This document shows, piece by piece, positions 38,744 through 50,794 of a stretch of DNA of 64,000 bases. Under the pieces are notes generated by a model. That model made no database searches, had not been told where the DNA came from, and saw only the letters and a program-made list of their open reading frames with translations. The DNA comes from Pelargonium x hortorum. Lineage: Eukaryota; Streptophyta; Magnoliopsida; Geraniales; Geraniaceae. The translations under genes were made by a program, and so were the position numbers. Where the stretch lies: positions 1 to 64,000 of the forward strand of contig JAYMTJ010000015.1 in NCBI GenBank assembly GCA_036897525.1. Direction: 5' to 3'. Numbering within the stretch: position 1 is the first letter of the stretch; each line of letters starts with the position of its first letter.

Positions 38744-38854
38744 TACCCTAAAATGAAATTGAGTGTGGAATATCCCATAAGTGTTTTTTCCTCCACACTC
38801 CATAAAGGGTAAAATGCTTATATAATACAACCCTCTAAGTCCGGAGGGTTTTTT
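38744..38854. terminator. Two adjacent inverted repeats, the second followed by T6
   Basis: First structure: GAGTGTGGA (38,761-38,769) pairs with TCCACACTC (38,792-38,800), and the outer arms TACCCT (38,744-38,749) and AGGGTA (38,806-38,811) also pair, giving a long interrupted hairpin. Second: AACCCTC (38,829-38,835) pairs with GAGGGTT (38,844-38,850) around an 8-base loop and runs into TTTTTT. The second has the exact form of a bacterial-type intrinsic terminator. Plant mitochondrial mRNA 3' ends also often lie at such stem-loops. No gene ends here on either strand, so the structures may be relics or chance. The type label describes shape, not proven function. Confidence 0.4.
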
Positions 38855-38860
38855 CTTCAT

Positions 38861-40987
38861 TGAAACATCAGAGGGGGACTTTCAAAATACACATAGGAAA
38901 TCCTAAAGATTATATATGGGTTATCTGTAGTTTTCTCAGCGCCCTATGTACCAAGTAACATATCCCTAACAGAGAGCCTTCCCGACTCTTCCTCTAGAAA
39001 ACCACTTGTGCCTTGATTATTATCTATGTAAAAGAGACATAATTTGCTTTTTCGTAAGTAAGGAAATCTAATGCATATGAATTAAGCAAAACAAGAGAAC
39101 CGCTATACGGAGAGATTACAACTCTAACTATAAAAGGCTTCGTACCTTGTGTCGAAGGAGTTCCTTACAAACTAGTAGAGAAGAATTCCAGTATAAGAAA
39201 GGAGTCCAAAATTCAAGTACTCTGATAGGAATAATCACAGGAAAACAGGTATGAGTGGGAAGGTCATCTAATCGTATACAACATAAAACGTAAACAAATT
39301 ACTCAATTAGCGGGAAGACCATTTTTGTCAAAGCTTAAAAGTTTCTTAAGATTAGGCTTAAGTACTTCAGCCTCGTAAAAGCAAAGCAGCTTTAAGAGTA
39401 AGTGCTACTACGCTCTTGTAAGAGGACTAAATTCCCAATTTATCAAGAAAATCTCCTTTGTTAGGATCGGATTGGTATAAAAAAACTTTATTAGTACGGA
39501 ATTCTTGCTCTCGTTTATTTTATATTACGAGAAATCCTAACGAACTTATAAAGTAAAGTAAAGTAAAGTAGTACTAGTACAAAAGCCTTTCGAATCTTAG
39601 TCAAGTAGTACCTTCCCATGCCGCGACTTTGCCACTCGACTGTCTTACTCAACACAAGGAATGGTGCGCTTCTGTTCTAATATCCTAATTATAATATAAA
39701 AAAGTCTTCTCTGAGCCGGTACTTCTTCAACTTTAAAAGGTATAGAGAAAATCTTGAGACTTCAATTGTCAATAATACTCTGACTTTACATTTAAATCGG
39801 GGCAGCTCCTTAGCTCTAATAGCTTATACTATTATATTACTAAATTATCCCAAAATTTGGTCTTCTTTATTACTTTACTGATGTAAAATCCTTAAAGAAG
39901 CTCTCTATAACACGAGTTCCTTTTAGCATTTCTCCTCCATTTCAGTGTCTTTAATAGTCACCTCTTTTGCTAGGAATTTCTGGGATTGAATCACTCCAAC
40001 CTTTTGAAAGGAAGAAAACCCATAAATTTTGCTTGAAATTACCCTACAGTTCCAGCTAGAGAGACCTAATATTGAAGAATCTTGTCTGGAGTAACAAACA
40101 AACGAAAGGAGGGCTTTATGCTCGCAGGATTAATATACTAATACTAAGCTATATAATAATAATTATAATACTAACCTGTGTAATATTTCCCAGCATCCCC
40201 TGAGGAGAGGTTGCTCCGGGCGCTGTCTAAAATATTTGTCAGTTATAGATATCGAATCGCTTAGGCTGGAGTTTAAGTTCATGTATTAAGTTTGATTAGT
40301 TCAGGTTTCTTTTCTTCACAGACTTTCACCAATCTTCTTTTATGCCTTAACATCCCTTATTTCATCCGAAATCAGAAACTTAAAAAAGAGCTTTATTCCT
40401 CAATTTCTTGGCTTGAATAGAATAAACTTATCTTGTCATGAAGAAATAGGACTGCTTAAGGAAGAAGAACTCAAACTAAAGTAAGGAAAGAAAGGCTATA
40501 GATTCTAAATACTAATAAAAGAGTCTAATATTTCTAGAAATTCTAGCATTTATTACCTGTTAGGATAACCTTTAGTTTTGTACATATATATATACATATA
40601 AAGGATATAAAGTGTTTGATTTACTACATTTAATGTACTAAATATCTTTTGAACTACTATGCTTTACAAGAAAGTAATCCTTTTTGGTGTATTCTGTATA
40701 TTTGGTACTTCTCTATTACGGAGACTAAGCGTGGCATCAAGAAAGCTGCTTTCCCTTAGAACCTTTATTTACCTTGTTCAGGAATTCCTAATATCTATCT
40801 ACGGAATTTGGGAGTCTAATTCCTACTAAGTCTTTAAGCTAAGCTACCACTAGAGCTGTTAAAGAACTTCCTTGCAGTTTTTTTAGATTAACACTAGAGG
40901 ATACGAGGTGAACTCCTTTAGTAGTACATACTTACACTCTAACCCCATCACTTGTTAATTATTCATGACTTGTTGTTTGAGACTTAG
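38861..40987. other. AT-rich organelle-like non-coding DNA
   Basis: No gene recognised. TATATATACATATA lies near 40,583. Apart from the AAGTA microsatellite, nothing repetitive stood out. Confidence 0.4.
39551..39570. repeat. Microsatellite, AAGTA unit
   Basis: Four perfect copies of the pentamer AAGTA, with a partial copy on the left side. Confidence 0.9.
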
Positions 40988-41287
40988 GAGCTTAAACCTA
41001 TAGACCAAGCACTAGCCGAGGCAATAGAAGCTGTACGAGCAGGAGTCATAACCCTAGTAGCAGCAGCACGAGGAAGAGCTAGAGTAGGAACAAGGGCTGT
41101 ATCAGGAGTAGTTCGGATAGCAACCCGTAGAGAAGTAATAGGAGGAACCAGAGTAGCTAGGAAGCCTGTCAGTATGGGATGGGATATTCCCTGTAGCTAT
41201 GAGTTAAGGGAGATTCCTCTTGTCCTATGCTTTCCTCAGATTTCAAACTTTCGTCTTTCTCGACCAAAGCTTCTTGGAATGCTTTAA
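40988..41287 (+). other. Open stretch of 99 codons without a start, Ala/Arg/Gly/Val-rich
   Basis: After a TAG at 40,985-40,987 the frame stays open to a TAA at 41,285-41,287. The first 60 codons give ALAEAIEAVRAGVITLVAAA followed by RGRARVGTRAVSGVVRIATR, made largely of GCA, GTA, GGA, AGA and CGA codons. The stretch 41,000-41,165 is much richer in G and purines than the flanks. There is no ATG before codon 63, so it is not a complete gene as read. It could be a shred of a coding region, or a purine-biased low-complexity tract that happens to stay open. I do not recognise the family. The complementary strand is pyrimidine-rich and also open over most of the tract, which favours the low-complexity reading. 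Confidence 0.35.
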
Positions 41288-41505
41288 TAAAGCAATTAAG
41301 GAAAGTTCATTTTCTTTTAGCTATGAAACTTTGCATTCCTGTTATAAACTAAATAGAATTTTGAAAAGAAAGCCGGGATTCTGTCGATACGCAAGGGTTT
41401 GGCGTAGCAAAGCTCTTTTGGGGTAAACGAAAAGTAAGACTGTTGAATAGAATAATCAAGTGGAATGGTTTGAGGATCTCTATCCAACTAAAAAGTTTAC
41501 ACCTC

Positions 41506-41524
41506 AATAAATAAATAAATAAAT
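41506..41524. repeat. Microsatellite, AATA unit
   Basis: Between four and five perfect copies of a four-base AATA unit. Confidence 0.85.
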
Positions 41525-43842
41525 CCTTATAAAGGAGACTCAAAAGGATTTTGCAATTACTAAGATAATGATAGCACTGAATCCCAAAACTAAAGATTAA
41601 TATATAACAGGATCTTGTATCTACACTAGCTTTGTACATTAGTTCCGACCGGAATCTAAGAAAATCTAAAACTTGTGCTTTTGAACTCATGGGTTTTTTA
41701 GGTCTGAACCAAACTCTTTTAACTTCTAAAACCAGGAATAACTTCTTATATATGAGTTCTTTTTTTATATATATATTTTATATTAGAGTAAAAGTCATTT
41801 TATTTCTTTATCTAAACGATTTTCCTGTTTACTTTTTTTTGTAGTTCAGAAGTAAGGTCAATGAGCTTATCCTTAAGAGTAAAGGAGTTTTCCCCGAAAA
41901 GACGAAATACACGCATCATGATTACTACCTTTTATCCGAGTTAAGTTAATACTTAAAGCTAGGGTAGGGTGCTTTTTTTTAGATAGGGGGTGTAATGCTT
42001 TGACCCTCTAATCTAATATAGATTTTTTCAACAAGTAAGCCAGGTCCAATACTTTTTAAGCTAGCGGTCGCCGGTTCAATTGCTGCAGTAAAACCCATCC
42101 AGAGCTTTTATATTTATTTCACTTCACTTAGACCCCGTGGTAATTTCTTTTGTTAAGTTAATTCAATATCATTGGTCCAATTTCCTAGGGAGTTACCCAT
42201 ACCCACTTGAGCTTCTTAGTAAGGCATATAGCAGCTTAGCTGTATGATTTATAATAAAGAGGATTTCATTTCATTAGACATGTCTAGGCTGAATAGGGGC
42301 AGAATCCCGTACCATGATAAAATGACTTTGTCAAAAAACAAAAATGAAAGTCAGTTCAGTTCCCTCTTTTATTGTCTTTCTTACGAAGTCCTAAGCAAGG
42401 CCGTGTGCCCTATTACGCGGCGGGTTCCACTATATGAGCAGTAGGATTCTTATGAATGTTAAGACTTGCTTTAGTGAGGCATTACTAAATTAGTTCGAAA
42501 GAAAAAGGGATACAAAAGTTTGCACTGTGTATTTTAGTACACTGGCTTTAAGGTTAAGGGGGTCAGCCTTATATAGTACTTTTTAGCTCTACTTCAGGAA
42601 ACCCTAAAGACTTTTTTCTGTGGGTGTTACTTCAATTTCAGGAAAATTCTCTTAAATCCTTTAAATCAAATAGGAAGTTTTTTTGCTGAGTATGGCCTAT
42701 CTAAAGCTAGTGGGTCTCTTCTTTCTGTAACTGAAGTCCTCTTAATGCGGGTAAATCTAAAAAAACGGGGTACTTGAATCCTGTTATTTTTTTTTAGGGG
42801 TCTCCTCTCCCTTATTTTGTGTATGGTAAGAAAGATACTAATTGGGTAAACTTGTTGGTTCTATAGCAAATCCAATAAGGTAAAGAGACCTGAAGTTCCT
42901 GGAATCCCTAACCTAAGATTAAAGAAGATTAAAGTTTTTTAACAAAGCATTGCATTCTTCTAAATACATCTTTCTTAAGCGATTTCAACCCGTCAAAAGC
43001 TAACTACTAATTTTAGATAGAGCGAATCCCGGATCAAAGCAAGAGAGTGCTAAAGCAAGAAATTTATGTACTTTTAGAAAAAGGATTCCTAAATTGTAAA
43101 GGGGTCCGAGTATGCCTCCCAAACTGTCTGTTAGTATACTTTCTGTGGTAAGGATTCTAGTATTATAAGCTTCTTGTACAATAACTGATGTAATTCAACT
43201 ATAAAATGACTCCGAAAGGGATTTGAACTCATGCAAAACCCTTCAGTTGTACTTTGACTTGCTAAATGAAACTTAATTAAACGCATAACCCTACTCCCCA
43301 TTTCAAGAGTAACAATTAAAAAAAACGTTAAGAGATCTCTCTTTCCTTCCTGGGTAAGCTCAAATTCATTCTCCTTCAGGTTAGGAGCATACCTCTTTTC
43401 AAAAGCAGCGCGATACACAACATTTCTAAAACTAAGGAGTGTCGGCTTTATTCATCTACAAATGGAATATGTTTTCCTTTGGTGAGTGCTTTTCTATTCG
43501 AAAAGAAAATTAGGCCAGTTCCACTTTAAAGGAGATTTTACGTTCTCGATAGTAACTAGATTAAATTATTAGGTTTCATACTCATCTCTAATCGTTATTT
43601 ATATACAGTAGAAGAATATCATAACCTTAGGCTCTGGAAAGTCCCCTTATTAGCTTCTAAAACAGCATAAGTAAGTAAGCGGTCTCAAGTACTTCATATT
43701 CCTGTCAAATCAAAAGGGGAGTTACACTTCGGGATTTTTCTCAAGATATCCTTTTTTTTGTTCAAACATGTCGCAATTCCTGTACTTCTTCTACGAGACA
43801 TCTCTTTGTTATTAAAAGTATTTCAAAATTGTTGGTGAGAAG

Positions 43843-43862
43843 CGGGAGTTCTAGAATTCCCG
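43843..43862. repeat. 20-bp near-perfect palindrome
   Basis: CGGGAGTTCTAGAATTCCCG reads the same on both strands except at one base pair of positions. It contains overlapping TTCTAGAA and GAATTC palindromes. It is the longest uninterrupted palindrome I noticed in the window and typifies the GC-flanked palindromes of the AT-rich part. Confidence 0.85.
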
Positions 43863-44983
43863 GATACTTTATATAATGTAGGAAAACCTGGCACTGTAAA
43901 CCTGTAGAAAGAAGATGCTAGTCAAGAGGTTCCCACTAATAATTTTTATACTAAGATACGGAAGAGTTGAGGATAAATGACAAGAATTATTAGAATTCTT
44001 TTTAGATATAGTACGAAAAGTATAGGTTATATCTCCCTCTCTCTTTTTTTGGGGGGTTACTAATGTACTTTTTTAATCTCTGTTAGAATTTAGAGCACGC
44101 GCAAAGTGAATTAAAAAAAGGGTAGAGCTTAGAATAACTTTAAATAAAATGAAATTCCTAAAGTTATATACAAATGAAGTAAGCAATTAGATTTAATATA
44201 TTTGAGAGTGGGTCATTTTGGAAGTTGAATTCTACCAAGACGTAGGTTCAAGTCCTGCTTTTGTTAACGGTCAAAGAAGAAGCATTCATACCAATACCGG
44301 GAGTTGCGCTATAGCTTTTCGTTCGATTGGAAGCCTTGGGTGGGAGACTCGTTAATCTAATATATGCTCGGTAATTTGTATATAAGGGTGTTTAACTCCT
44401 CTTTATAATACTTGTCTAAAAGGTGTCTTGAATCCGCTTAAAATATTTAGGGGTTCAAAAAAAGGGGATAGTTCCAATAAAGTAAGAATAAAGTTGTTTA
44501 GTTTTTAAATGTTTTAGGTCATAAGCCAAGGTCTTTTTCTTTGGTATGTATCTATTTTCGATTTAGGCAACCTCACTCAGCAGCAAAACCCTTTCTTTAG
44601 TAAAGTTACAGTTTTTATTTCTATATTTTGTCTTCAACTTTAATGACGGCAAAAGCACGGGTCTAAAAGATTTAAGGAAAAGGGACTTCATTTTAGTCGA
44701 GACTTGTATCTTGTATAATGTACTCCTTTAGGCATGCAGAGTTATAACTGTGTACTTTGTTTCTAGTTGATGCTTTGTTTTCTACTAGGAGGCTCGCCTT
44801 AAATTTAAGTCATTTACACGAGGTTTATTTATATAGATATCTTTAGTCTGCTTTGATCTTGAACTTTCTCTAATGCTTATGTGAATTCCGAGGCACGGGA
44901 GTCCTTAGTCTTATAAAAAAATTTCTCTAAGAAGTCTATTATCTTAATTTGCAAGCCTGTTACTGAAAATTTGCGGAAAGTTT

Positions 44984-45056
44984 TACCTACTATTGGATTT
45001 GAACCCATGACTCTCGTCGTATGAAAGCGACACTCTAACTACTGAGTTAAGTAGGT
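44984..45056 (-). tRNA. trnM-CAU: tRNA-Met (CAU), plastid-derived type
   Basis: The 73-base minus-strand sequence begins ACCTACTTAACTCAG and ends CCAATAGTAGGTA, the ends of plastid elongator tRNA-Met, which many angiosperm mitochondrial genomes carry as a plastid import. The acceptor stem pairs perfectly (ACCTACT with AGTAGGT) and the anticodon loop is TTCATAC, anticodon CAU. Compared with the usual plastid sequence as I recall it there are about six changes, mostly transitions. Two strengthen the anticodon stem (T27-A43, C28-G42), one breaks a pair (C30-A40), and one breaks a T-stem pair (G51-A63). CCA is not encoded, as expected. It may be functional or freshly decayed. There is no flanking gene. 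Together with cox1 it marks the block as mitochondrial in origin. Confidence 0.75.
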
Positions 45057-48000
45057 CGAACTATAAGGAAAAAAACAGAGTAAGATTCTATTTAAGAGCA
45101 AGGACAACTTTCCTCTAAGATAAAATCTTAAAAGCGTTGCTAATCATTAATAGGGATTCTCCGCGATTTTTCGAGGTCTTAACCTACAAGGTACCGGTTG
45201 GATTACTGATAAAACTTTGGTTTATTTCCAAGTAGAATAGAAATACGCAATACAAGAGGAATTCTCCTTATAGAATACAATATCTTTATTAGTAAAAAGA
45301 CGGGGAATATACGAACCCCCCAAAAAGGCCTTATCAAGCCCCTTTAAATAAAGTTTTACATTTGGAGTTATTTAAGCTGTTGTCAGTAAAGTTAGGTAGA
45401 GGCTTTTCTGTTATATGGTTATTCCAGTAAGAGTCTATTAAAAAGGATCTCCACCAAGGTATAGGTAAAAAGGTTTCTTTTCCGAGTATCAAAATCTTTG
45501 AGTATTCTTCAAACCTCTTGTTAAGGCGCTTGTAGAGCAGTAGCTCTGAGTAAGTTTTTTTTAGAGTGAAATCTATTAAGTACCTAGAATCAAGCTAGTT
45601 AGCGCCTTTCGTATTTTGGTTATTTCAAAAGAGTAATGAATTCCAAAGTAAGAAGAATTTAGGAGCTCCTTTTCGTGAGCTTGAACTTACCCTGACGTTT
45701 TCGAGGAATTGGGTATCCTTACTTTTTTTGGCATAAACCGGATTTCACTTCACTAAAGGCTTGTATATAAAGTACTATTAATATTAAGAGAACGTTATTA
45801 AAAAAAGCATTCTTTTTTTTTTATAAAAGATAACCTAGATCGACTAACTTACAATGTATTGGAAGTAGAAAAACCCTATAGTGTATCTAGCCAAGCTAAC
45901 TCTTCCAAAAGGTACACCACTACGAAAATGAAATAAGAGTGTCTTAAGATTTGTTCGGTTTTGTTAGGTGAGACAAGGATTACAACAAACACCTTTTAGG
46001 TTTTCCGCTCTTATTTAACCTCGAAAATCTTACTAACTTAAGGGTTAGAGGCTAGGATTGGAGTGGAGTACTTTGGTATAGTAATAAGGGTTTGCTTTTT
46101 TTATACTATTACTTTAACCTTTTTATGAAGAATATACCTACCAAAACTAGTTTAGCTATAACTCTTTAAGTCTAGAACTGGAATATCTTACAATGGTGCA
46201 AGCCCGCGGAATTCTCATTTTATATTAGGGGTCTTAGTAGTTAGTTAGGGATATTGACTCTAGGATAAGAAGATAAGAAGATGTCTTTACCAGCCCATTT
46301 GGATAGCTCTGAAACTTATGTAATTGAGGTCTATGTTACCGCGATTCAAAACAAGTAGTAGGAAATATCGTCCAATGTCGAATTCCAAAAGCACGTGCTC
46401 CCTATAGTACTTTACATTAAAGGCACTCCTTGTAGGATAGGAACTTCCATATTGTAAATGGATTTCAATGTTTTAATCTTGTTTATTTCATCGGTATCGG
46501 GTTAAACCTTAAAATACCACTCTATATTTTTGTATTTTGGGTGCTCGAAAAGTCTTACAGCTTTGAAAACTTATCTCAAAAAAAGCTTTCAGATTTAGAA
46601 AATAACAGACCAAATTCCAAGAGTACCTTATTAGTTTTAGGAATAAAATTTCTCTGAGAAAAGCCCGCTATAACACAAAGTAGTACAACCTTTGTATCAG
46701 AAGATTGAAACAAAAACTTCGTCGATGGTTTAGGTCAAACAAAGGACAAGGAATTCAAAAAAAAAAGCTAAGTAAAATAGGAATCGGCTCTCGATTTTCT
46801 TAACAGATCCGCCTCTCTAGAATTCTAGATTTGAAGCGAAGATCTAAGGAATTGAGTCATTTAGCGATAAAGACAAATAGAAAAACCCTGGGGAAGTTCT
46901 TCTAAAGGAGTAGGAGCTATAAAAGAAGAGGAGTTTCCTAGCTAAGATTACTAGGGGAAAGTAGACATCTAAGTGCCCCTTTTGAGATGTGCAGTTAGTA
47001 TAGAAAGGATAAACTTACCCTGGGGATTACAAGTCTTTTGGGTAACCCCCCTTCCTTAGCTTACAGAGGAGTTTCAAGCAGAGATTAGTTATTAAAAAAG
47101 CAAGTAGGAAAGCACTTATGTTTTAAAAAGCTAGTCAATAAAGTAGCACTTACTTCAATCAGGGATTTTCCTTAGAGAATAACTGCTTAACTAGAAAGGA
47201 AGTTGAAAAGTCAGGCTGTTTCAATAGGGTGTACAGCTAAGAAGGTAGTTATAGTTATTAAGAAAGCAAGAATATGAATAAGGAGTTGATTTGAACCCTT
47301 GTAATCTTGTATTTTGGTTAAAGACATTGAGGGAAGTCTAAATAGCTTATGTTCTATCTATCTACGGGACTCTATTACAATTAAAAGAATAACATCTATA
47401 CTAACTCCTAAAAAGCTAAGAAGATAGGGCCATAACAATAAAGATTTTTGAGGGGCAGGGGTGTTTCTCTTATATTTATATTAAAAGTAGCGGGTATTAT
47501 ATTATATAGAAAGTAAAGGACTCCCTTTTAGGTAAAGCATAAATCTTGTTACAATTTTATGTTAGTATTAAAAAGACGTCTTGATGAATTCCAAGTAAGC
47601 CTAGCTTGTTTTAGACCTGTGTGTAGGTTCAAAAGCGCTCGTGTCAAGGAAAATGTTACATGAGTAGGTTGTACTTTTATGACAAGGAATGGAAAAATAG
47701 GTTGCTTCTTTTCAAATCTATCGCAAAAGGGGAGCTCAAGTAAACCTTTTTCCGGGAAATTTCATTATTAGAAATTTCTTTTACAGGTAATAGCTGTTTC
47801 GTGCAAGAAGAATCAGAAAGGAGCTCTTGAATCTCACAAGAAGGAAATGAAACAGACCCGCGACTCACACTTTGTGAAATCCCTTCTAATCCTAAAAGGG
47901 AATGACAACTCATTTATAAGAGTCTAATCTTTCCGTTTGTAGAGAAAGAGAATTACACCTAAATTGCAATCTACAAAAACCGGTTTGATTAATCGCTTAA

Positions 48001-50335
48001 ATAGAGCCCCATCCTTCAAGCAAGAGTCAAACCCGCTCCCCTCTCCTCACACGAGTTACTCACCTTCCCTACAAGTACTCTCTAAGCGCTTTTGGTAGAA
48101 TGGCATAGGTTCGAATGGAGTATCTCTCTTATAATAGTAGGAGCTATAGAGACAGTACTTTTCTTGTTCTTGCTTTAAGGCGTATTGGATAGTTTAAGGT
48201 TGTACTTTTTTAAGAGATGTTACTCAATGTCTTATGGGTTTATCGTTATGGAGTAAGCGTGCTTTATAAGAATAAGAAAGCGTCCATGTTCCCGACCGTA
48301 GTGTAACGGAGGAAGGTTGACTAACTATGTAGTATTCTGAATCTGTATCCCTAAACTATATCTCCCAGCAACTACATCAACTGCTTCTTTACTTGCCTGC
48401 TTAGTTGATCTTTCTTTTTCCAAGATTTAAGTTACTTATTTTAGATTCTTGATAGCTAGACCTAGAGGGAGCTTTTGTAGTAGTGTAGCTATGTAATTAC
48501 TTACCAAAACGCAGTTGATATAGCACTGTAAAAACTAACAGTATTCTTATGATGGTTGGTGTGTTTTTTTTGTGAAAAGGGTCCTATTCTTGCCTTGATT
48601 CTCCGTTTTTGATAGCTTGGACTTTAGTATCTTAATTCACGGGTAATTCTCTAAATGAGATCCACCTAATTAAAAGTTGTTACTCAATGAAATAGTATAC
48701 AAAAAACTTTAGAGATTCCTTCTTTGTCTGATTTGTAATCACGCTGGCTTGAGTGTCTGATTCATGAAGTTGCAATTCGTTGGTTTACGTTTTTTATTTT
48801 ACACTGTTAGTATTTCTCGGTAAATTTATAAGGTTCTTAGTCAGCATCTCCTATTAAGATTGACTTTAGTATACGCATATATGGGCGCTTCTCTCACTAT
48901 ATAATGGAATATTACAGCACTTACCCACGAAAATTTAGCGCCTCTCTTATTTTCCTATACTAAATTCTATAAAGAAACCACTAAACTGAATAAATAACAT
49001 TTGTCCTTTGAACAAGATAATTTTAGATCTACTACATCTTTCTCGTTTTTCATTGTTCTAATTGTGAATCAGGAAGGCTTACAAGTAACTCATATTTTTT
49101 AGAGTTTTCAATCACAAAATAAGGCAAATCTTGTTATTATGAAGTAATTCTGGTTTGTAATTGTCTTTTTAGGGGCCTCGTAGGGACTCTTACGTAGGCG
49201 TTCAGATACTGAGTAGATGGCAGGTAACGCTTAATTGTATTGTATAAAAGTTTTTAGAGCACTCTTAGACCTAGCACTTAAACAAAGTACTACTTGATGT
49301 TATGTTCAGTACCAAGCTAATCACTTATTCATGTTTATGGGTCAGTTCTCACAAGATTTCTTGAAAAGAGTAGGTATAAATAAGAAGTCCGCAAGAGCAA
49401 GAACACTGCTTTATTGACAAAGTGATTTATATAAGCCACAAGAGCTACCTTATTGGTCGAGTTAGAAAGAATTCTACGGCGTAGGGTGTTTTTCAGTCAG
49501 GTTTTAGGAATATGGAGTCTTTGCCTTTATCGTCATTACGTTTCTTAAGTAAAAAGCATCTGCTTTGAGTTACCTCATAACCTTCTTGTTTATTAACCGA
49601 TTTCTTATAATAAAGTGTAATTCAGAGATAGCTAATAACAGTATAATGAGAGATTTTTCCTGATAATGAGTATTCTATAATATGTAGAGTACTGGGGTAA
49701 GTTGGATAAAAGAAAACGTTCGGAGTGTATCCATGTACACCTAAGCCTGAAAAGAGAAGGCTGAATTCCTAAGTTAAGATTAGATTCATTTAGAAAGACT
49801 TTATTCGAGCATATAACCAAGAAAAAGGATATCATATAAGTTTCTCAAAAGGAAAAGGGAAGGTTATGGGGGTATCCTGGATACTGATACTAACGCTATT
49901 CAATTCAAATGTTTATCGTGTAACGAACTCCTAAGAGGCCCACTTGATATAAACTTAGTGTCATTTTTCTGTATTCTAAATCCCTTAATAAAGGCACTCT
50001 ATTAAAACCCGAACCCTTATACTATAACAGTAAATGTAAATTGACGAGAGTGCTATGCTAAGTAAGCACCCCCTTGTTCTTGTTCCTGAATTGATTATTT
50101 CCTTAATTAAAAAGAAAAATAGAGTAGTAAGTCTTATGGAGTTGGCCTACATTCCTACATTAAGTTTCTCGTGGCTATGAGTAGACTTCCCAGCATGGAA
50201 CGTTCGTGCTGATTATTCTGCTTTTAATACCCGATTTGTTGTTCTGCTATTGTTTTAAAAACTATTCAAAAAAAATAAGTAGTCTTAGCTCCTTCTTAAT
50301 GGACCGGACCTTAAACAGGATGCTGAGGTCAGCTT
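45057..50335. other. AT-rich organelle-like non-coding DNA
   Basis: No gene recognised on either strand. A minus-strand T-arm-like TTTGAACCC lies near 47,294 without other arms. Some moderate-GC patches, for example near 48,000-48,070, recall the ordinary mitochondrial texture. Confidence 0.4.
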
Positions 50336-50656
50336 ATGATTTGCCGTGAAACTAAAACGAGATCTTTTATATGGGGTGGGTCGATGGTTCAAGCCGAAGT
50401 TTCGCCGGGTTTCTTACCGAATAATAGAAAGTCTAAAATACACCTAATTAAATTAAGGTTGAGGGCTGCTGGTATTACTTATAAAACGAGGTATCTGCAG
50501 TATAAAAACAGAAACTCAGTGGAACAACAAACACGTTATTGGGCCAAAATTCCTAAATGTCGGGTTGTAAATGAAGAAATTACCCTTGTTGACAGAAACC
50601 AGGGATATATTAGCGTAAATGTAAGACACTTATATGAAGTTCCTAAAGTGAGATGA
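50336..50656 (+). CDS. Hypothetical basic protein, 106 aa (doubtful)
   Basis: An ATG-started frame of 106 codons ends at TGA. It is one of the two or three longest in the window and has a better amino-acid mix than most: about a fifth Lys or Arg, few Phe/Leu runs, and no membrane segment. It contains AEVSPGFLPNNRKSKIHLIK in the first half and IPKCRVVNEEITLVDRNQGY in the second. I recognise no domain, ribosomal protein or mitochondrial family. The minus strand is also open over part of it (50,536-50,724). It could be a decayed or lineage-specific mitochondrial ORF or chance. A tRNA relic lies 139 bases downstream on the other strand. Confidence 0.25.
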   Translation: MICRETKTRSFIWGGSMVQAEVSPGFLPNNRKSKIHLIKLRLRAAGITYKTRYLQYKNRNSVEQQTRYWAKIPKCRVVNEEITLVDRNQGYISVNVRHLYEVPKVR

Positions 50657-50794
50657 AGTAAATACTTTTCCTTTTCTTCGAACCGGGAATTACTAAAAAA
50701 ACTAAAGATGAAAGTATTAACCAACGTAATTTCATGATTTAAAGAAATCCGCTTTGAAAGCTTGACTAAGGAGGGTACTCTTTCCTTAAAAACT

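Larger units (their letters stand above)
41288..44983. other. AT-rich organelle-like non-coding DNA
   Basis: No gene recognised. T-arm-like words occur near 42,070 (GGTCGCCGGTTCAATTGC), 43,215 (minus strand) and 44,242 (GTAGGTTCAAGTCCTGC). The last has an anticodon-arm-like GGAAG-TTGAATT-CTACC upstream (anticodon GAA), but no D-arm. A 20-base near-perfect palindrome sits at 43,843-43,862. Confidence 0.4.

Noticed and set aside
44194-44266. Possible tRNA-Phe (GAA) on the plus strand
   Set aside because: Anticodon arm and T-arm pair reasonably, but there is no D-arm at the required spacing and no acceptor stem.
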